From positions 1,488,001 to 1,552,000 of the forward strand of contig CP070276.1 in the NCBI GenBank assembly GCA_016916535.1: 64,000 nucleotides of DNA, given 5' to 3'. Numbering within the stretch: the stretch's first letter is position 1; every line of letters starts with the position of its first letter. Below, one piece after another: positions 25,095-33,484 of the stretch. Source of the DNA: Dysgonomonadaceae bacterium zrk40. GTDB lineage: Bacteria; Bacteroidota; Bacteroidia; Bacteroidales; Dysgonomonadaceae. The translations under genes were made by a program, and so were the position numbers. Below the pieces are notes generated by a model. It was not told where the DNA came from. It saw nothing but the letters and a program-made list of their open reading frames with translations, and searched no databases.

Positions 25095-26635
25095 TAATAA
25101 CCAATCCAGGATTCTCTGTCGAGACTGCGGTAACTGATCGCTTCCGCCAGGTGCGCTGCCCTGACTGACTCGCTGCCCGCCAGATCGGCAATGGTACGTG
25201 CCACTTTCAGAATGCGACTGTAGGCGCGAGCTGAAAGAGATAGCTGCTCCATGGCCACTTTTAACAGCCTCAGTCCCGTTTCATCAGGTTGTGCATAGCG
25301 ATGAAGCATCTTGTTACTCATTTGGGCGTTGCAATATATGCCATTAGTCTTTTTGAATCGTTCATGTTGTATCTCACGACCCTGTATTACCCTCTGGCGA
25401 ATAGTCTCACTCTTTTCGGTCACTCCGTTACCAGCCATTTTCTCGAATGGCACCGGCACAATCTCAATATGCATGTCGATACGGTCGAGCAACGGTCCCG
25501 AAATCCTGTTGAGGTAACGTTGTACGGCCCCGGGAGTGCATACACACTCTTTATCAGGATGGTTGTGATAGCCACATGGACAGGGGTTCATTGCTGCCAC
25601 CAACATGAAGTTGGCCGGATACTCCACGCAAGAACGGGCTCGTGAAATGATAATCTTGCGATCCTCCAACGGCTGACGCATCACCTCCAGCACGTTGCGG
25701 TTAAACTCGGGAAGTTCATCCAGAAAAAGAACACCGTTGTGGGCCAGGCTAATCTCTCCCGGTTGGGGCCAGGAACCACCTCCGACCATTGCCACATCGG
25801 AGATGGTGTGATGGGGAGAGCGAAAGGGGCGGCGGGCCATCAGTGACAGGTGTTGTCCCATCTTGCCGGCCACACTGTGTATCTTTGTTGTCTCAAGTGC
25901 CTCCTCCAGGGCGAAAGGTGGCAGGATGGAGGGCAACCTGCGGGCCATCATCGATTTTCCTGAACCGGGGGGACCTATCATGACCAGGTTGTGCCCACCC
26001 GTTGCAGCCACCTCCAATGCCCGTTTCACATTTTCCTGACCTTTCACATCAGAGAAATCATACTCAAAGGAGAGTCGTTCTTCCAGAAACAGATGCTCCA
26101 AGTCAACCTCAACTGGTTGTAAACTGTTCTCCTCATTGAAGAAGGATACCACTTGAAGAATGTTCTCCACGCCGTAGACAGATATCCCTTCCACTACGGC
26201 AGCTTCTTTGGCATTGGATGCCGGAAGTATCAGATTGCTGTAACCCTGCTCTTTTGCCATCACGGCAATGGAGAGGGCTCCTTTCAGGGGAAGGATCTTC
26301 CCGTCGAGTGACAACTCGCCCATCATCAATGAGTCTGCAAGGCGATCGCTGCTGATCGCACCGGAAGCAGCAAGCACTCCCACCGCCAGGGGAAGGTCGT
26401 ATGCCGATCCCTCCTTGCGGATGTCGGCGGGTGACATGTTGATGACAACTTGCTGACGGGGAAAATGGAGGCCATTCACCTCCAGTGCAGATACAATTCG
26501 TTCGTGGCTCTCCTTTACAGATGCATCAGGAAGTCCAACCAAGAGGAAGCGGATGCCGCGTGAGACATTCACCTCGATGGTAATAAGTGTGGCGTGAATA
26601 CCTTGTACAGCCGCTCCGAATACCTTGACCAGCAT
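25094..26635 (-). CDS. comM: YifB/ComM family Mg-chelatase-like AAA+ ATPase
   Basis: 513 residues. N-terminal Lon-protease-like domain (about 20-140), AAA+ core with Walker A GPPGSGKS (Lys227) and Walker B LFLDELPEF, the NPCPCGY...ECVCTPG cysteine motif, and a C-terminal Mg-chelatase domain ending SYRSLDRES. ComM is a hexameric helicase promoting branch migration when foreign DNA is integrated. The stop codon TAA is built from the last base of the IS982 repeat plus two flanking bases, so the last residues may be slightly altered, but the conserved C-terminus is intact. Confidence 0.93.
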   Translation of the reverse strand: MLVKVFGAAVQGIHATLITIEVNVSRGIRFLLVGLPDASVKESHERIVSALEVNGLHFPRQQVVINMSPADIRKEGSAYDLPLAVGVLAASGAISSDRLADSLMMGELSLDGKILPLKGALSIAVMAKEQGYSNLILPASNAKEAAVVEGISVYGVENILQVVSFFNEENSLQPVEVDLEHLFLEERLSFEYDFSDVKGQENVKRALEVAATGGHNLVMIGPPGSGKSMMARRLPSILPPFALEEALETTKIHSVAGKMGQHLSLMARRPFRSPHHTISDVAMVGGGSWPQPGEISLAHNGVLFLDELPEFNRNVLEVMRQPLEDRKIIISRARSCVEYPANFMLVAAMNPCPCGYHNHPDKECVCTPGAVQRYLNRISGPLLDRIDMHIEIVPVPFEKMAGNGVTEKSETIRQRVIQGREIQHERFKKTNGIYCNAQMSNKMLHRYAQPDETGLRLLKVAMEQLSLSARAYSRILKVARTIADLAGSESVRAAHLAEAISYRSLDRESWIGY

Positions 26636-26657
26636 GTAACCGGGTTTTGAATGAAAC

Positions 26658-27776
26658 TTACTCTCCGGAAGCCTCCTTGATTACTTCCGCGATACCATGA
26701 GCAGGGATGTTACGCACTTTGATAATCCCGTCGGGGTCAATCAGAATGTTGTAGGGTATGTACTGTACGTTGTAACTTTCCACGATATCTGCTCCCCAGC
26801 CTCTCTTCTCGGGAATGGTAATCCAGGCAAGGGAGTCACTCTCGCTATAACCCACCGGATAAACGTCAGAGTCGATGTAGATGGTGATAAATGCAACCTC
26901 TTCCTCATCCATCTGAGTATACTCCTCCTTCAAAAGTTCTATCATTTCACGGGAATCATCACCGGCAGTTGAGACAAATGACAACAACAGATATTTCCCT
27001 CTGAAATCGTGCGATCGGATCTCCTCACCCTCCTCATCTTTCAACGTGAAGTAGGGCATCCTGGCACCCTCAGCCGAACGATTAATCATTTCGGAATATG
27101 CTTTTAGTTTCAGGGCCAGCTCACTTTGCATTATTTCTCCCTGCATGTAACCAAGCACACGTTCAAGAACCGTGGGATTGTCGCTTTGAACAAAGAAACT
27201 GTTGATCAAAATGAGGCTTGACAATTTAGCAGGATTGGCTTTGATGGTTTCTTCCGCCCTTAATGCCAATTCATGATTGAGCACATTCAGTTTCAACAAC
27301 TCTTCCTGTCGGGAACGTGAATGGCTATTACCTGTATCGAGTTCACTGCTTAGCCGTAGATTTGCGAGCAACAGTTCGCGTTGTTTGAGCAGATCCTCAT
27401 TTTCTGATTTAAAAAGAGTCAGCGCATCGTTCACTTCGTTACCCCTGACTTTGATCAGATCGGGCAATTGTGCAACACCGTTCACCCTGATGCGGTCATC
27501 CTTGTCAGCAAATACCACTACTGCACTTTCATAATGATCGAGATAGAGTGAATAAGCGGTAAGGGTATCGGGGTTGACCGCATAGTTAAAACGTCCTTTA
27601 CCGTCAACCGCAATGGTATCAATCGCCAGTGAATCGGACGACAGATAGGTAGCAAGAATGTAGGTTGAGTCCAGATGCCCAATTTTACCCTTGATAATGG
27701 TTCCCTCACGGCTGCCACAGGAGAGCGCCATCCAAAGGGTGACAAGAAAAAAAAGTATGCCTGAACTTTTTGTCAT
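26658..27776 (-). CDS. DUF4369/thioredoxin-fold lipoprotein lacking CxxC
   Basis: 372 residues from MTKSSGILFF, chosen because it gives a lipoprotein signal (ALSC); an ATG 12 codons upstream is also open. The N-terminal DUF4369-like beta domain (about 25-120), a helical middle and a C-terminal thioredoxin fold (about 235-370) match the ResA/TlpA-like lipoproteins of Bacteroidota. The place where CxxC should stand reads SFVSTAGDDSREM, so there is no redox cysteine pair and disulfide reductase activity is unlikely. A close-to-consensus promoter lies upstream at 27859-27889. Confidence 0.82.
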   Translation of the reverse strand: MTKSSGILFFLVTLWMALSCGSREGTIIKGKIGHLDSTYILATYLSSDSLAIDTIAVDGKGRFNYAVNPDTLTAYSLYLDHYESAVVVFADKDDRIRVNGVAQLPDLIKVRGNEVNDALTLFKSENEDLLKQRELLLANLRLSSELDTGNSHSRSRQEELLKLNVLNHELALRAEETIKANPAKLSSLILINSFFVQSDNPTVLERVLGYMQGEIMQSELALKLKAYSEMINRSAEGARMPYFTLKDEEGEEIRSHDFRGKYLLLSFVSTAGDDSREMIELLKEEYTQMDEEEVAFITIYIDSDVYPVGYSESDSLAWITIPEKRGWGADIVESYNVQYIPYNILIDPDGIIKVRNIPAHGIAEVIKEASGE

Positions 27777-27858
27777 AGATAACCACAGTTTTTTCAGAAC
27801 TGTTATTTTCAATTCGAAATGCTTTTAAGCGTAGCAACAGCCCAATCTTCCAATTAGA

Positions 27859-27889
27859 CAAAGGTAGTGTCTTTTTTTAAATATTCAAA
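27859..27889 (-). promoter_or_regulatory. Consensus Bacteroidota promoter
   Basis: On the minus strand TTTG (27886-27889), 19 nt, then TACCTTTG (27859-27866) match TTTG-N19/20-TAnnTTTG exactly. It drives the DUF4369/thioredoxin-fold lipoprotein gene. Confidence 0.65.
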
Positions 27890-28001
27890 CATTTTCACAT
27901 TTATTTTGTTTTATTTTTTATCTCAACTCCGAATCCTCCAAAGCACTATCAGAATATGGATGAAATTCATTAGATTTGCATCACCAAATTGCTGTCAGCC
28001 T

Positions 28002-28991
28002 ATGTATTTTTCTATTGTGATCCCCCTTTATAATCGTCCTGATGAATTGGATGAGTTGTTGGAAAGTCTCTGCAAACAGAATTATGATAATTTTGAAGTG
28101 ATTGTAGCAGAAGATGGCTCAACTATAAAAGGAGACCGGGTGGTGAGGAAATATACGGATCGGCTCAAGATCAACTACTTTGAAAAGAAGAACAGCGGCC
28201 CAGGACTCACCCGCAATGCCGGGGCGAGCAGGGCCAGCGGCGACTATCTCATTTTTTTCGATTCCGACTGCATCATACCTCCACACTATTTAAATACGGT
28301 CTCTGCATTTCTTGAAACAAATCAAGCAGATGCATTCGGTGGTCCTGATGCTGCCCTCCCAACCTTCAGCCCTATACAGAAAGCTATCAACTATGCAATG
28401 ACCTCCTTCTTTACCACGGGTGGCATTCGAGGCGGCAAGCGATCAATGGAAAAATTCCACCCGCGGAGTTTTAACCTTGGGGTATCGAGAGATGTATTCA
28501 ACCACTTAGGAGGGTATGGCACCATGCGTTTTGGGGAAGATATCGATTTCAGTCTGCGACTCATAGAAGCAGGATTCCGTACTGCTCTCATCCGTGAAGC
28601 CTATGTCTATCACAAGCGACGCTCCACTTTCCGCCAGTTTTTCAAACAAGTCTACAACTCAGGCATTGCCAGGATAAACCTCCATTTGCTTCATCCCGGC
28701 TCCCTCAGGCTGGTACACATGCTTCCCGCCCTCTTTGTCGCAGGCATGGGGATCGTGCTAGTTGCCTCATTTCTGCTGCCTGCACTTCTTTTATTCCCGC
28801 TGCTCTATTGCCTGCTGGTTTTCCTGGATTCAGCACGCATCAACCGCTCGGCAAAAGTAGCACTATACAGTATCGCAGCCGCCTGGATACAACTCACCGG
28901 TTACGGCAGCGGCTTTCTTGCGGCTGTCTGGAAACGTTTGATCCTGAAAAAGGGTGAGTTCAGGGCGTTTGAAAAGAAATTTTACGATTAG
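28002..28991 (+). CDS. Family 2 glycosyltransferase with C-terminal membrane segments
   Basis: 329 residues from MYFSIVIPLYNRPDEL, the conserved GT2 start; the frame is open 45 codons upstream but that is promoter sequence (TAGATTTG at 27971-27978). The GT-A domain shows the DxD-like FDSDC and the acceptor-site acidic pair in RFGEDIDFSLR. Residues about 235-310 contain hydrophobic stretches that anchor the protein. It probably transfers a sugar from a nucleotide sugar to a membrane-linked acceptor; donor and acceptor are unknown. No glycan-assembly genes adjoin. The end overlaps the upp stop by 4 nt (convergent). Confidence 0.88.
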   Translation: MYFSIVIPLYNRPDELDELLESLCKQNYDNFEVIVAEDGSTIKGDRVVRKYTDRLKINYFEKKNSGPGLTRNAGASRASGDYLIFFDSDCIIPPHYLNTVSAFLETNQADAFGGPDAALPTFSPIQKAINYAMTSFFTTGGIRGGKRSMEKFHPRSFNLGVSRDVFNHLGGYGTMRFGEDIDFSLRLIEAGFRTALIREAYVYHKRRSTFRQFFKQVYNSGIARINLHLLHPGSLRLVHMLPALFVAGMGIVLVASFLLPALLLFPLLYCLLVFLDSARINRSAKVALYSIAAAWIQLTGYGSGFLAAVWKRLILKKGEFRAFEKKFYD

Positions 28992-29647
28992 TCCTTTTGA
29001 CCGTAAGCAAGGTCACCCGCATCACCAATGCCAGGTACGATGTAAGAAGAGTCATTTAGTTCGGGGTCAATGGCTGCAGCCCAAATGGTTGTTTTCTCTT
29101 CCGGGAAATTCTTGATGCAATAGTCAATGGCTTGCTGACTGGCAATGATGGTGGCAATGTGAATGTGTGAAGGATTTCCCTTGGTGAGCAGTGCCCGGTA
29201 GGTAAGTTCCATGCTGCCTCCCGTGGCCAGCATCGGGTCGGTCAGGATGAGCGTCTTTCCCTCAATCGAGGGAGAGGCTATATACTCAATATGGATGTCA
29301 AAGGTCTTGTGACCTGTCTCCTTGTATTTCCGGTATGCCGACACAAAAGCATTCTCAGCACCATCGAAATAGTTGAGTACACCGTGATGGTAAGGAAGTC
29401 CCGCACGCAATATGGTGGCAATCACAATTTCCTCATCCGGCACGCTCACCTCCGCCACATCGAGCGGTGTATTAACCTGAATAGTTTTGTAATGAAGCTC
29501 CTTACTGATCTCGTAGGCCATGATCTCACCCAGCCGTTCAATGTTGCGACGAAAACGAAGCCTGTCGCCCTGGATGGTGACATCGCGAATTTCACGAACA
29601 AAGGAGTTAAGTAAGGAGTTGGTTTCCGAAAAATTGGTTACTTTCAT
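28988..29647 (-). CDS. upp: Uracil phosphoribosyltransferase
   Basis: 219 residues. It salvages uracil to UMP using PRPP. The PRPP loop is LTDPMLATGGSM, with ATILRAGLPYHHG upstream and the uracil-binding end DSSYIVPGIGDAGDLAYG at the C-terminus. Stand-alone gene, convergent with the glycosyltransferase gene and divergent from pckA, with its own promoter element at 29686-29693. Confidence 0.95.
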   Translation of the reverse strand: MKVTNFSETNSLLNSFVREIRDVTIQGDRLRFRRNIERLGEIMAYEISKELHYKTIQVNTPLDVAEVSVPDEEIVIATILRAGLPYHHGVLNYFDGAENAFVSAYRKYKETGHKTFDIHIEYIASPSIEGKTLILTDPMLATGGSMELTYRALLTKGNPSHIHIATIIASQQAIDYCIKNFPEEKTTIWAAAIDPELNDSSYIVPGIGDAGDLAYGQKD

Positions 29648-29685
29648 GCTAGCGGTTCTATAGTGATCAATGATTTTTCGGAAAA

Positions 29686-29719
29686 CAAAGGTAGTGATTT
29701 TCGGCTCTTAGGTAAACAA
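29686..29719 (-). promoter_or_regulatory. Promoter of upp
   Basis: TACCTTTG on the minus strand (29686-29693) fits the -7 consensus. A TTG at 29717-29719 lies 23 nt upstream, slightly too far for the -33 box. Confidence 0.45.
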
Positions 29720-29768
29720 TTGCCCGTTTTTTTTGTTGAAATAGAAGTTTTTCTGCGAAAAAACAGAT

Positions 29769-29825
29769 AATTAAAGAAAATTTTCTTTAATTCCTTTCCT
29801 GTTTCAGGTAAAAACACTATATTTG
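29769..29825 (+). promoter_or_regulatory. pckA promoter with upstream 24-bp palindrome
   Basis: A perfect 24-bp palindrome (half site AATTAAAGAAAA, 29769-29792) lies directly upstream of TTTC (29795-29798), 19 nt, then TATATTTG (29818-29825), a near-consensus promoter. The ATG follows about 70 nt later. A dimeric factor bound just upstream of the -33 box would suit activation of a gluconeogenic gene. The regulator is unknown. Confidence 0.55.
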
Positions 29826-29895
29826 TATCGTTGTTTTAAGGTTCATCAAAACTGAGTTTAATTCAAACATACATAACAACCCAAAATTAATCAAG

Positions 29896-31488
29896 ATGGC
29901 AAATTTAGATTTAAGCAAGTATGGCATTGTGGGAGATTTCGAAGTCCTTCACAATCCTTCCTACGAGACACTTTTCCAGGATGAAATGAATCCTGCCAAC
30001 GAAGGCTTTGAAAAAGCCAAACTAACAAAAACAGGCGCTACAGCTGTATACACCGGAAAGTTTACCGGTCGTTCACCCAAAGACAAATTCATCGTTGAAG
30101 ATGATGTAACAAGAGACACCCTCTGGTGGGACGGCACCATCAACCGTCCTTGCACCACAGATGCATTCAACTATTGCAAGGATCTTGTCACCAATCAGCT
30201 CAGCACAGCAAAGAAAATATATGTGGTGGACACCTTCTGTGGTACCAACGAAGATACCCGCATGAAAGTGCGTTTCGTAATGGAGGTAGCATGGCAGGCT
30301 CACTTTGTGACCAACATGTTCATCCGTCCCTCGCACTACGAACTGGCTAACTACGGTGAACCCGATTTCGTTAGTCTGAATGGATCGAAAGTTGTCAATG
30401 ACAAGTGGCAGGAGCAAGGCCTCCACTCTGAGAACTTCACCCTGTTCAACCTGACAGACAAGATGCAGGTAATTGGTGGCACCTGGTATGGTGGTGAGAT
30501 GAAGAAGGGTATCTTCGCCCTGATGAACTACTACCTGCCGCTGCGCGGTGTTGCTTCCATGCACTGCTCTGCCAACGTGGGCAAGGATGGCGACGTGGCC
30601 ATCTTCTTTGGTCTCTCCGGTACCGGTAAGACCACCCTCTCTGCCGACCCGAAACGTTACCTGATTGGTGACGACGAGCATGGCTGGGACGACAACGGTG
30701 TCTTCAACTTCGAAGGTGGCTGCTACGCCAAGACCATCAACCTCACAGAGGAAAACGAACCTGATATCTGGAGAGCAATCCGTCGTGACGCCCTTCTCGA
30801 GAACGTGGCTGTGGATGATGAAGGTAACATTGACTTCACCGATATCTCCGCTACCGAGAACACACGTGTCTCCTATCCGATCCATCATATCAGCAAGATC
30901 GTGCTCCCTTCTCGTGCCGGTCACGCCAAGAAGATCATCTATCTTTCTGCCGATGCCTTCGGTGTGCTGCCTCCGGTTTCCATTCTGGACGACAACCAGG
31001 CTCAGTACCACTTCCTCTGCGGATTCACCTCCAAGCTGGCAGGTACCGAGAGAGGGGTAACCACACCACAGCCCTCCTTCTCACCCGCCTTTGGCGAAGC
31101 GTTTCTGACGCTGCACCCCACCATGTACGCACAGCGTCTGGTAGAGAAGATGAACCAGCATGGTGCCAAGGCTTACCTGGTGAACACCGGCTGGAACGGC
31201 ACCGGCAAGCGTATCTCACTGAAGGATACCCGCGCCATCATCGATGCCATCATCACCGGCTCGATCGAAGAAGCTGAAACTTTCCACGTGCCCATCATGA
31301 ACCTGACCGCTCCGGTGAAACTGGAAGGGGTATCTGACATCCTCGACCCGCGTAACACTTACGCCGACAAGAGCGAATGGGAAGCCAAAGCCAAGAAGCT
31401 GGCCGGTATGTACATCGAGAACTTCAAACAGTATTGCGACAATGATGCAGCCATCGCGCTGATCCCCTCGGGACCGCAGGTTGACTAA
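29896..31488 (+). CDS. pckA: Phosphoenolpyruvate carboxykinase (ATP)
   Basis: 530 residues, normal for the ATP-dependent type. It interconverts oxaloacetate + ATP and PEP + CO2 + ADP. In fermenting Bacteroidota it often runs in the carboxylating direction toward succinate. Visible: GLSGTGKTT with Lys245, [22 protein letters not shown] with the metal-binding Asp residues, and [11 protein letters not shown] near the C-terminus. Transcribed alone between a promoter with an upstream palindrome and a strong terminator. Confidence 0.97.
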   Translation: MANLDLSKYGIVGDFEVLHNPSYETLFQDEMNPANEGFEKAKLTKTGATAVYTGKFTGRSPKDKFIVEDDVTRDTLWWDGTINRPCTTDAFNYCKDLVTNQLSTAKKIYVVDTFCGTNEDTRMKVRFVMEVAWQAHFVTNMFIRPSHYELANYGEPDFVSLNGSKVVNDKWQEQGLHSENFTLFNLTDKMQVIGGTWYGGEMKKGIFALMNYYLPLRGVASMHCSANVGKDGDVAIFFGLSGTGKTTLSADPKRYLIGDDEHGWDDNGVFNFEGGCYAKTINLTEENEPDIWRAIRRDALLENVAVDDEGNIDFTDISATENTRVSYPIHHISKIVLPSRAGHAKKIIYLSADAFGVLPPVSILDDNQAQYHFLCGFTSKLAGTERGVTTPQPSFSPAFGEAFLTLHPTMYAQRLVEKMNQHGAKAYLVNTGWNGTGKRISLKDTRAIIDAIITGSIEEAETFHVPIMNLTAPVKLEGVSDILDPRNTYADKSEWEAKAKKLAGMYIENFKQYCDNDAAIALIPSGPQVD

Positions 31489-31515
31489 ACGCAATCTTTT
31501 CGATATCCAATATGC

Positions 31516-31552
31516 AGAGAGGCTGTCCATCGGGACAGCCTCTCTCTTTTTT
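31516..31552 (+). terminator. Rho-independent terminator of pckA
   Basis: A 13-bp perfect stem (AGAGAGGCTGTCC) with a 4-nt loop, followed by CTTTTTT, starting 27 nt after the pckA stop. Confidence 0.92.
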
Positions 31553-31587
31553 GTGCTATTGATCTCTCAAGCTTCCTGCAGGTAAGT

Positions 31588-32373
31588 TTACTCCAGAATC
31601 ATCAGCTCCACCTTCCGGAAGTCAATGGGATGACTTTCGCTTTGAAGAGAGATAGTTCCCTTGTGCAGCATCTTGTCCCCATGATTGAGGTCGAACAACA
31701 GGGGATAAGTGGCATCCCGCTCGTCCAGCTGCGGCTGGTTGTATTGCAACACGGTATCGCCGTTCACCACATGATAAAGCACCTCATTGCCCCTCACCTC
31801 CAACTCTGCTGTCACCCACTCCTCTCCGAAGAAGAACTCCGATGTTGAACTGATGCAGTGATCCAAGATCAACTCGTCCCCCATCACGATGTTGGTGCCG
31901 GGGGTACAGACATTCATGTTGGTGCGTTCCACCAGTGAATCGCTGCCAAGCAACTGCACCTCCACCGAGGTGGGAAAATCCTGGTCGAGTGTCATCGTCT
32001 CCGGACGCTGACCATGTACCATGATGCCGGAGTTGCGGTAGGCCCACCCCTCGCCGCCGGGACATTGCTCACCCACGAAACGATATTCCACCCGCAACTT
32101 GTAGTGCGACAGCTCATCCTTGTAGAAAAGGTGACCGAACCGATTGTTAAAAGCATCATACTGATCATAGCGCACCTTGAGCAAACCATCCTCCACACGG
32201 AAGGTGTTGCCATAGTTGTCACCGGCCTCATAGCCGGTGATCTTGGGCGTCCAACCGGTCAGGTCCTCCCCGTTGAAGAGTGAGATCCACTCATTCTGCT
32301 CGCTTTTCTGCTGACATGAACCCAGCAACAGTAAAATCAGGAAAGGGGTCGTCCAAAAAAGAATCTTCTTCAT
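31588..32373 (-). CDS. DUF1080 (3-keto-disaccharide hydrolase-type) lipoprotein
   Basis: 261 residues, lipoprotein signal with Cys20 (LLGSC). A single DUF1080 jelly-roll domain: WISLFNGEDLTGWTPKITG at the start, YRNSGIMVHGQ in the middle. Relatives in Bacteroides act with Gfo/Idh/MocA oxidoreductases on 3-keto sugars, cleaving the glycosidic bond by hydrolysis or elimination. No oxidoreductase gene adjoins this copy; the tandem-domain relative at 36627-37979 has one. A -7 box lies at 32417-32424. Confidence 0.88.
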   Translation of the reverse strand: MKKILFWTTPFLILLLLGSCQQKSEQNEWISLFNGEDLTGWTPKITGYEAGDNYGNTFRVEDGLLKVRYDQYDAFNNRFGHLFYKDELSHYKLRVEYRFVGEQCPGGEGWAYRNSGIMVHGQRPETMTLDQDFPTSVEVQLLGSDSLVERTNMNVCTPGTNIVMGDELILDHCISSTSEFFFGEEWVTAELEVRGNEVLYHVVNGDTVLQYNQPQLDERDATYPLLFDLNHGDKMLHKGTISLQSESHPIDFRKVELMILE

Positions 32374-32416
32374 CGTTTCAATATTTAAAGGTTATTTGTA
32401 GTTACGAGCGTTTAGG

Positions 32417-32424
32417 CAAAGATA
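32417..32424 (-). promoter_or_regulatory. -7 promoter element of the DUF1080 gene
   Basis: TATCTTTG on the minus strand, about 45 nt before the ATG. The -33 box is not clear. Confidence 0.4.
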
Positions 32425-32439
32425 CAAAACAATTGCAAT

Positions 32440-32471
32440 AAAAAAATCCCGCCTCTGGGTGAAGCGGGATT
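32440..32471 (-). terminator. Terminator of the peroxiredoxin gene
   Basis: On the minus strand AATCCCGC and GCGGGATT pair around a short loop and are followed by a run of seven T. It starts about 25 nt after the peroxiredoxin stop codon. Confidence 0.85.
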
Positions 32472-32496
32472 CAATCGTACGGTTCAGACAAGGGGA

Positions 32497-33216
32497 TTAG
32501 CCTCTCAGCAACGCATTGTCAATTGCCTCCTTCGAAAGCTTCTTCGTGCAGAAGAACCAGTCGTAGCAGTGCATATCTTCCTCTTTGGTCTCCATCCGCT
32601 CTTTGGCTACACCACAGGATCCGGCAGTAGGTACGATCACCTCGTCACCCGGACGCCAGTCGGCAGGAGTGGCCACTCCAAACTCATCGGCTGTCTGAAG
32701 GCCGATCAGGACGCGCATCAGTTCGTCGAAGTTGCGTCCCAGCGAGAGCGGGTAATAGATGATGGTGCGGATGATGTTCTTCGGGTCTACGAAAAAGACC
32801 GCGCGCACCGCCTGGGTGGAGTTCTCGTTGGGCTGGATCATGCCATACTTCTTGGCCACCTCCATGGTGATGTCCTCGATGAGCGGGAAGGTTACCTCCA
32901 CATCCTTCATCCCCTTGTATTCAATCTTCTCCTTGATGGTGCGCAGCCAGGCAATGTGGCTGTAGAGGCCATCAACCGAGAGGCCCACCAGCTGACAGTT
33001 GAGTGCTTCAAACTCAGGTTGCATGCTCGCAAAGGTCATGAACTCTGAGGTACATACCGGCGTGAAGTCGGCCGGGTGACTGAAAAGGATCTTCCATTTG
33101 CCTTCAAACCCTTCCGGGAAGTTGATGATACCCTGTGTTGTCTTGGCGGTGAAGGAGGGTGCCTTGTCACCGATTCTCGGCATTGCCGGATTGTTGTTTT
33201 CCTGATTTGTTTCCAT
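32497..33216 (-). CDS. Peroxiredoxin, archaeal-type Prx6
   Basis: 239 residues. The peroxidatic Cys55 lies in HPADFTPVCTSEF. The long C-terminal arm holds two further cysteines (Cys217, Cys223) in HCYDWFFCTKKL, the arrangement of archaeal Prx6 thiol peroxidases, where the arm cysteines form the disulfide. It reduces H2O2 and alkyl peroxides. It lies downstream of the CoA-disulfide-reductase gene on the same strand, but a 268-nt gap with a repeat array separates them. It has its own terminator. Confidence 0.93.
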   Translation of the reverse strand: METNQENNNPAMPRIGDKAPSFTAKTTQGIINFPEGFEGKWKILFSHPADFTPVCTSEFMTFASMQPEFEALNCQLVGLSVDGLYSHIAWLRTIKEKIEYKGMKDVEVTFPLIEDITMEVAKKYGMIQPNENSTQAVRAVFFVDPKNIIRTIIYYPLSLGRNFDELMRVLIGLQTADEFGVATPADWRPGDEVIVPTAGSCGVAKERMETKEEDMHCYDWFFCTKKLSKEAIDNALLRG

Positions 33217-33289
33217 AGTTCGTTTTTTTTGATGATTTTTGAAATGTTTATTAAAAGGTCTACACAGTCATTTTTTTCGGATGTCGCTC

Positions 33290-33387
33290 GGATCTGGTTC
33301 TAATCTCGTTCTAATCTCGTTCTAATCTCGTTCTAATATGGTTCTAATATGGTTCTAATATGGTTCTAATAGATTCGAACGAGATTA
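33290..33387. repeat. Array of 11-bp tandem repeats ending in an inverted copy
   Basis: A partial unit GGATCTGGTTC (33290-33300), three perfect copies of TAATCTCGTTC (33301-33333), three perfect copies of TAATATGGTTC (33334-33366), TAATAGATTC, and then GAACGAGATTA (33377-33387), the exact reverse complement of the first unit type. Any of the first three units can pair with the final one. It lies between the stop of the CoADR-rhodanese gene and the start of the peroxiredoxin gene, like the similar element at 23983-24055. Confidence 0.92.
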
Positions 33388-33484
33388 GAGTGATATACGA
33401 CCAAATTAAAATGAAAAACCATCCCATATGAAGCCTTTTATAGGGATTAAAATTAAAAACTGATACCTCTCAGCCATCAATCAG

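Noticed and set aside
25094-26635. yifB as a pseudogene broken by the IS element
   Set aside because: The conserved C-terminal SLDRES end is intact; only the stop codon region touches the IS.
30073-31011. 312-codon open frame antisense to pckA
   Set aside because: It lies wholly within the conserved pckA gene on the opposite strand, has no family motifs, and is a codon-bias shadow.
33290-33387. CRISPR array
   Set aside because: Repeats are 11 bp and directly adjacent with no spacers; no cas genes nearby.
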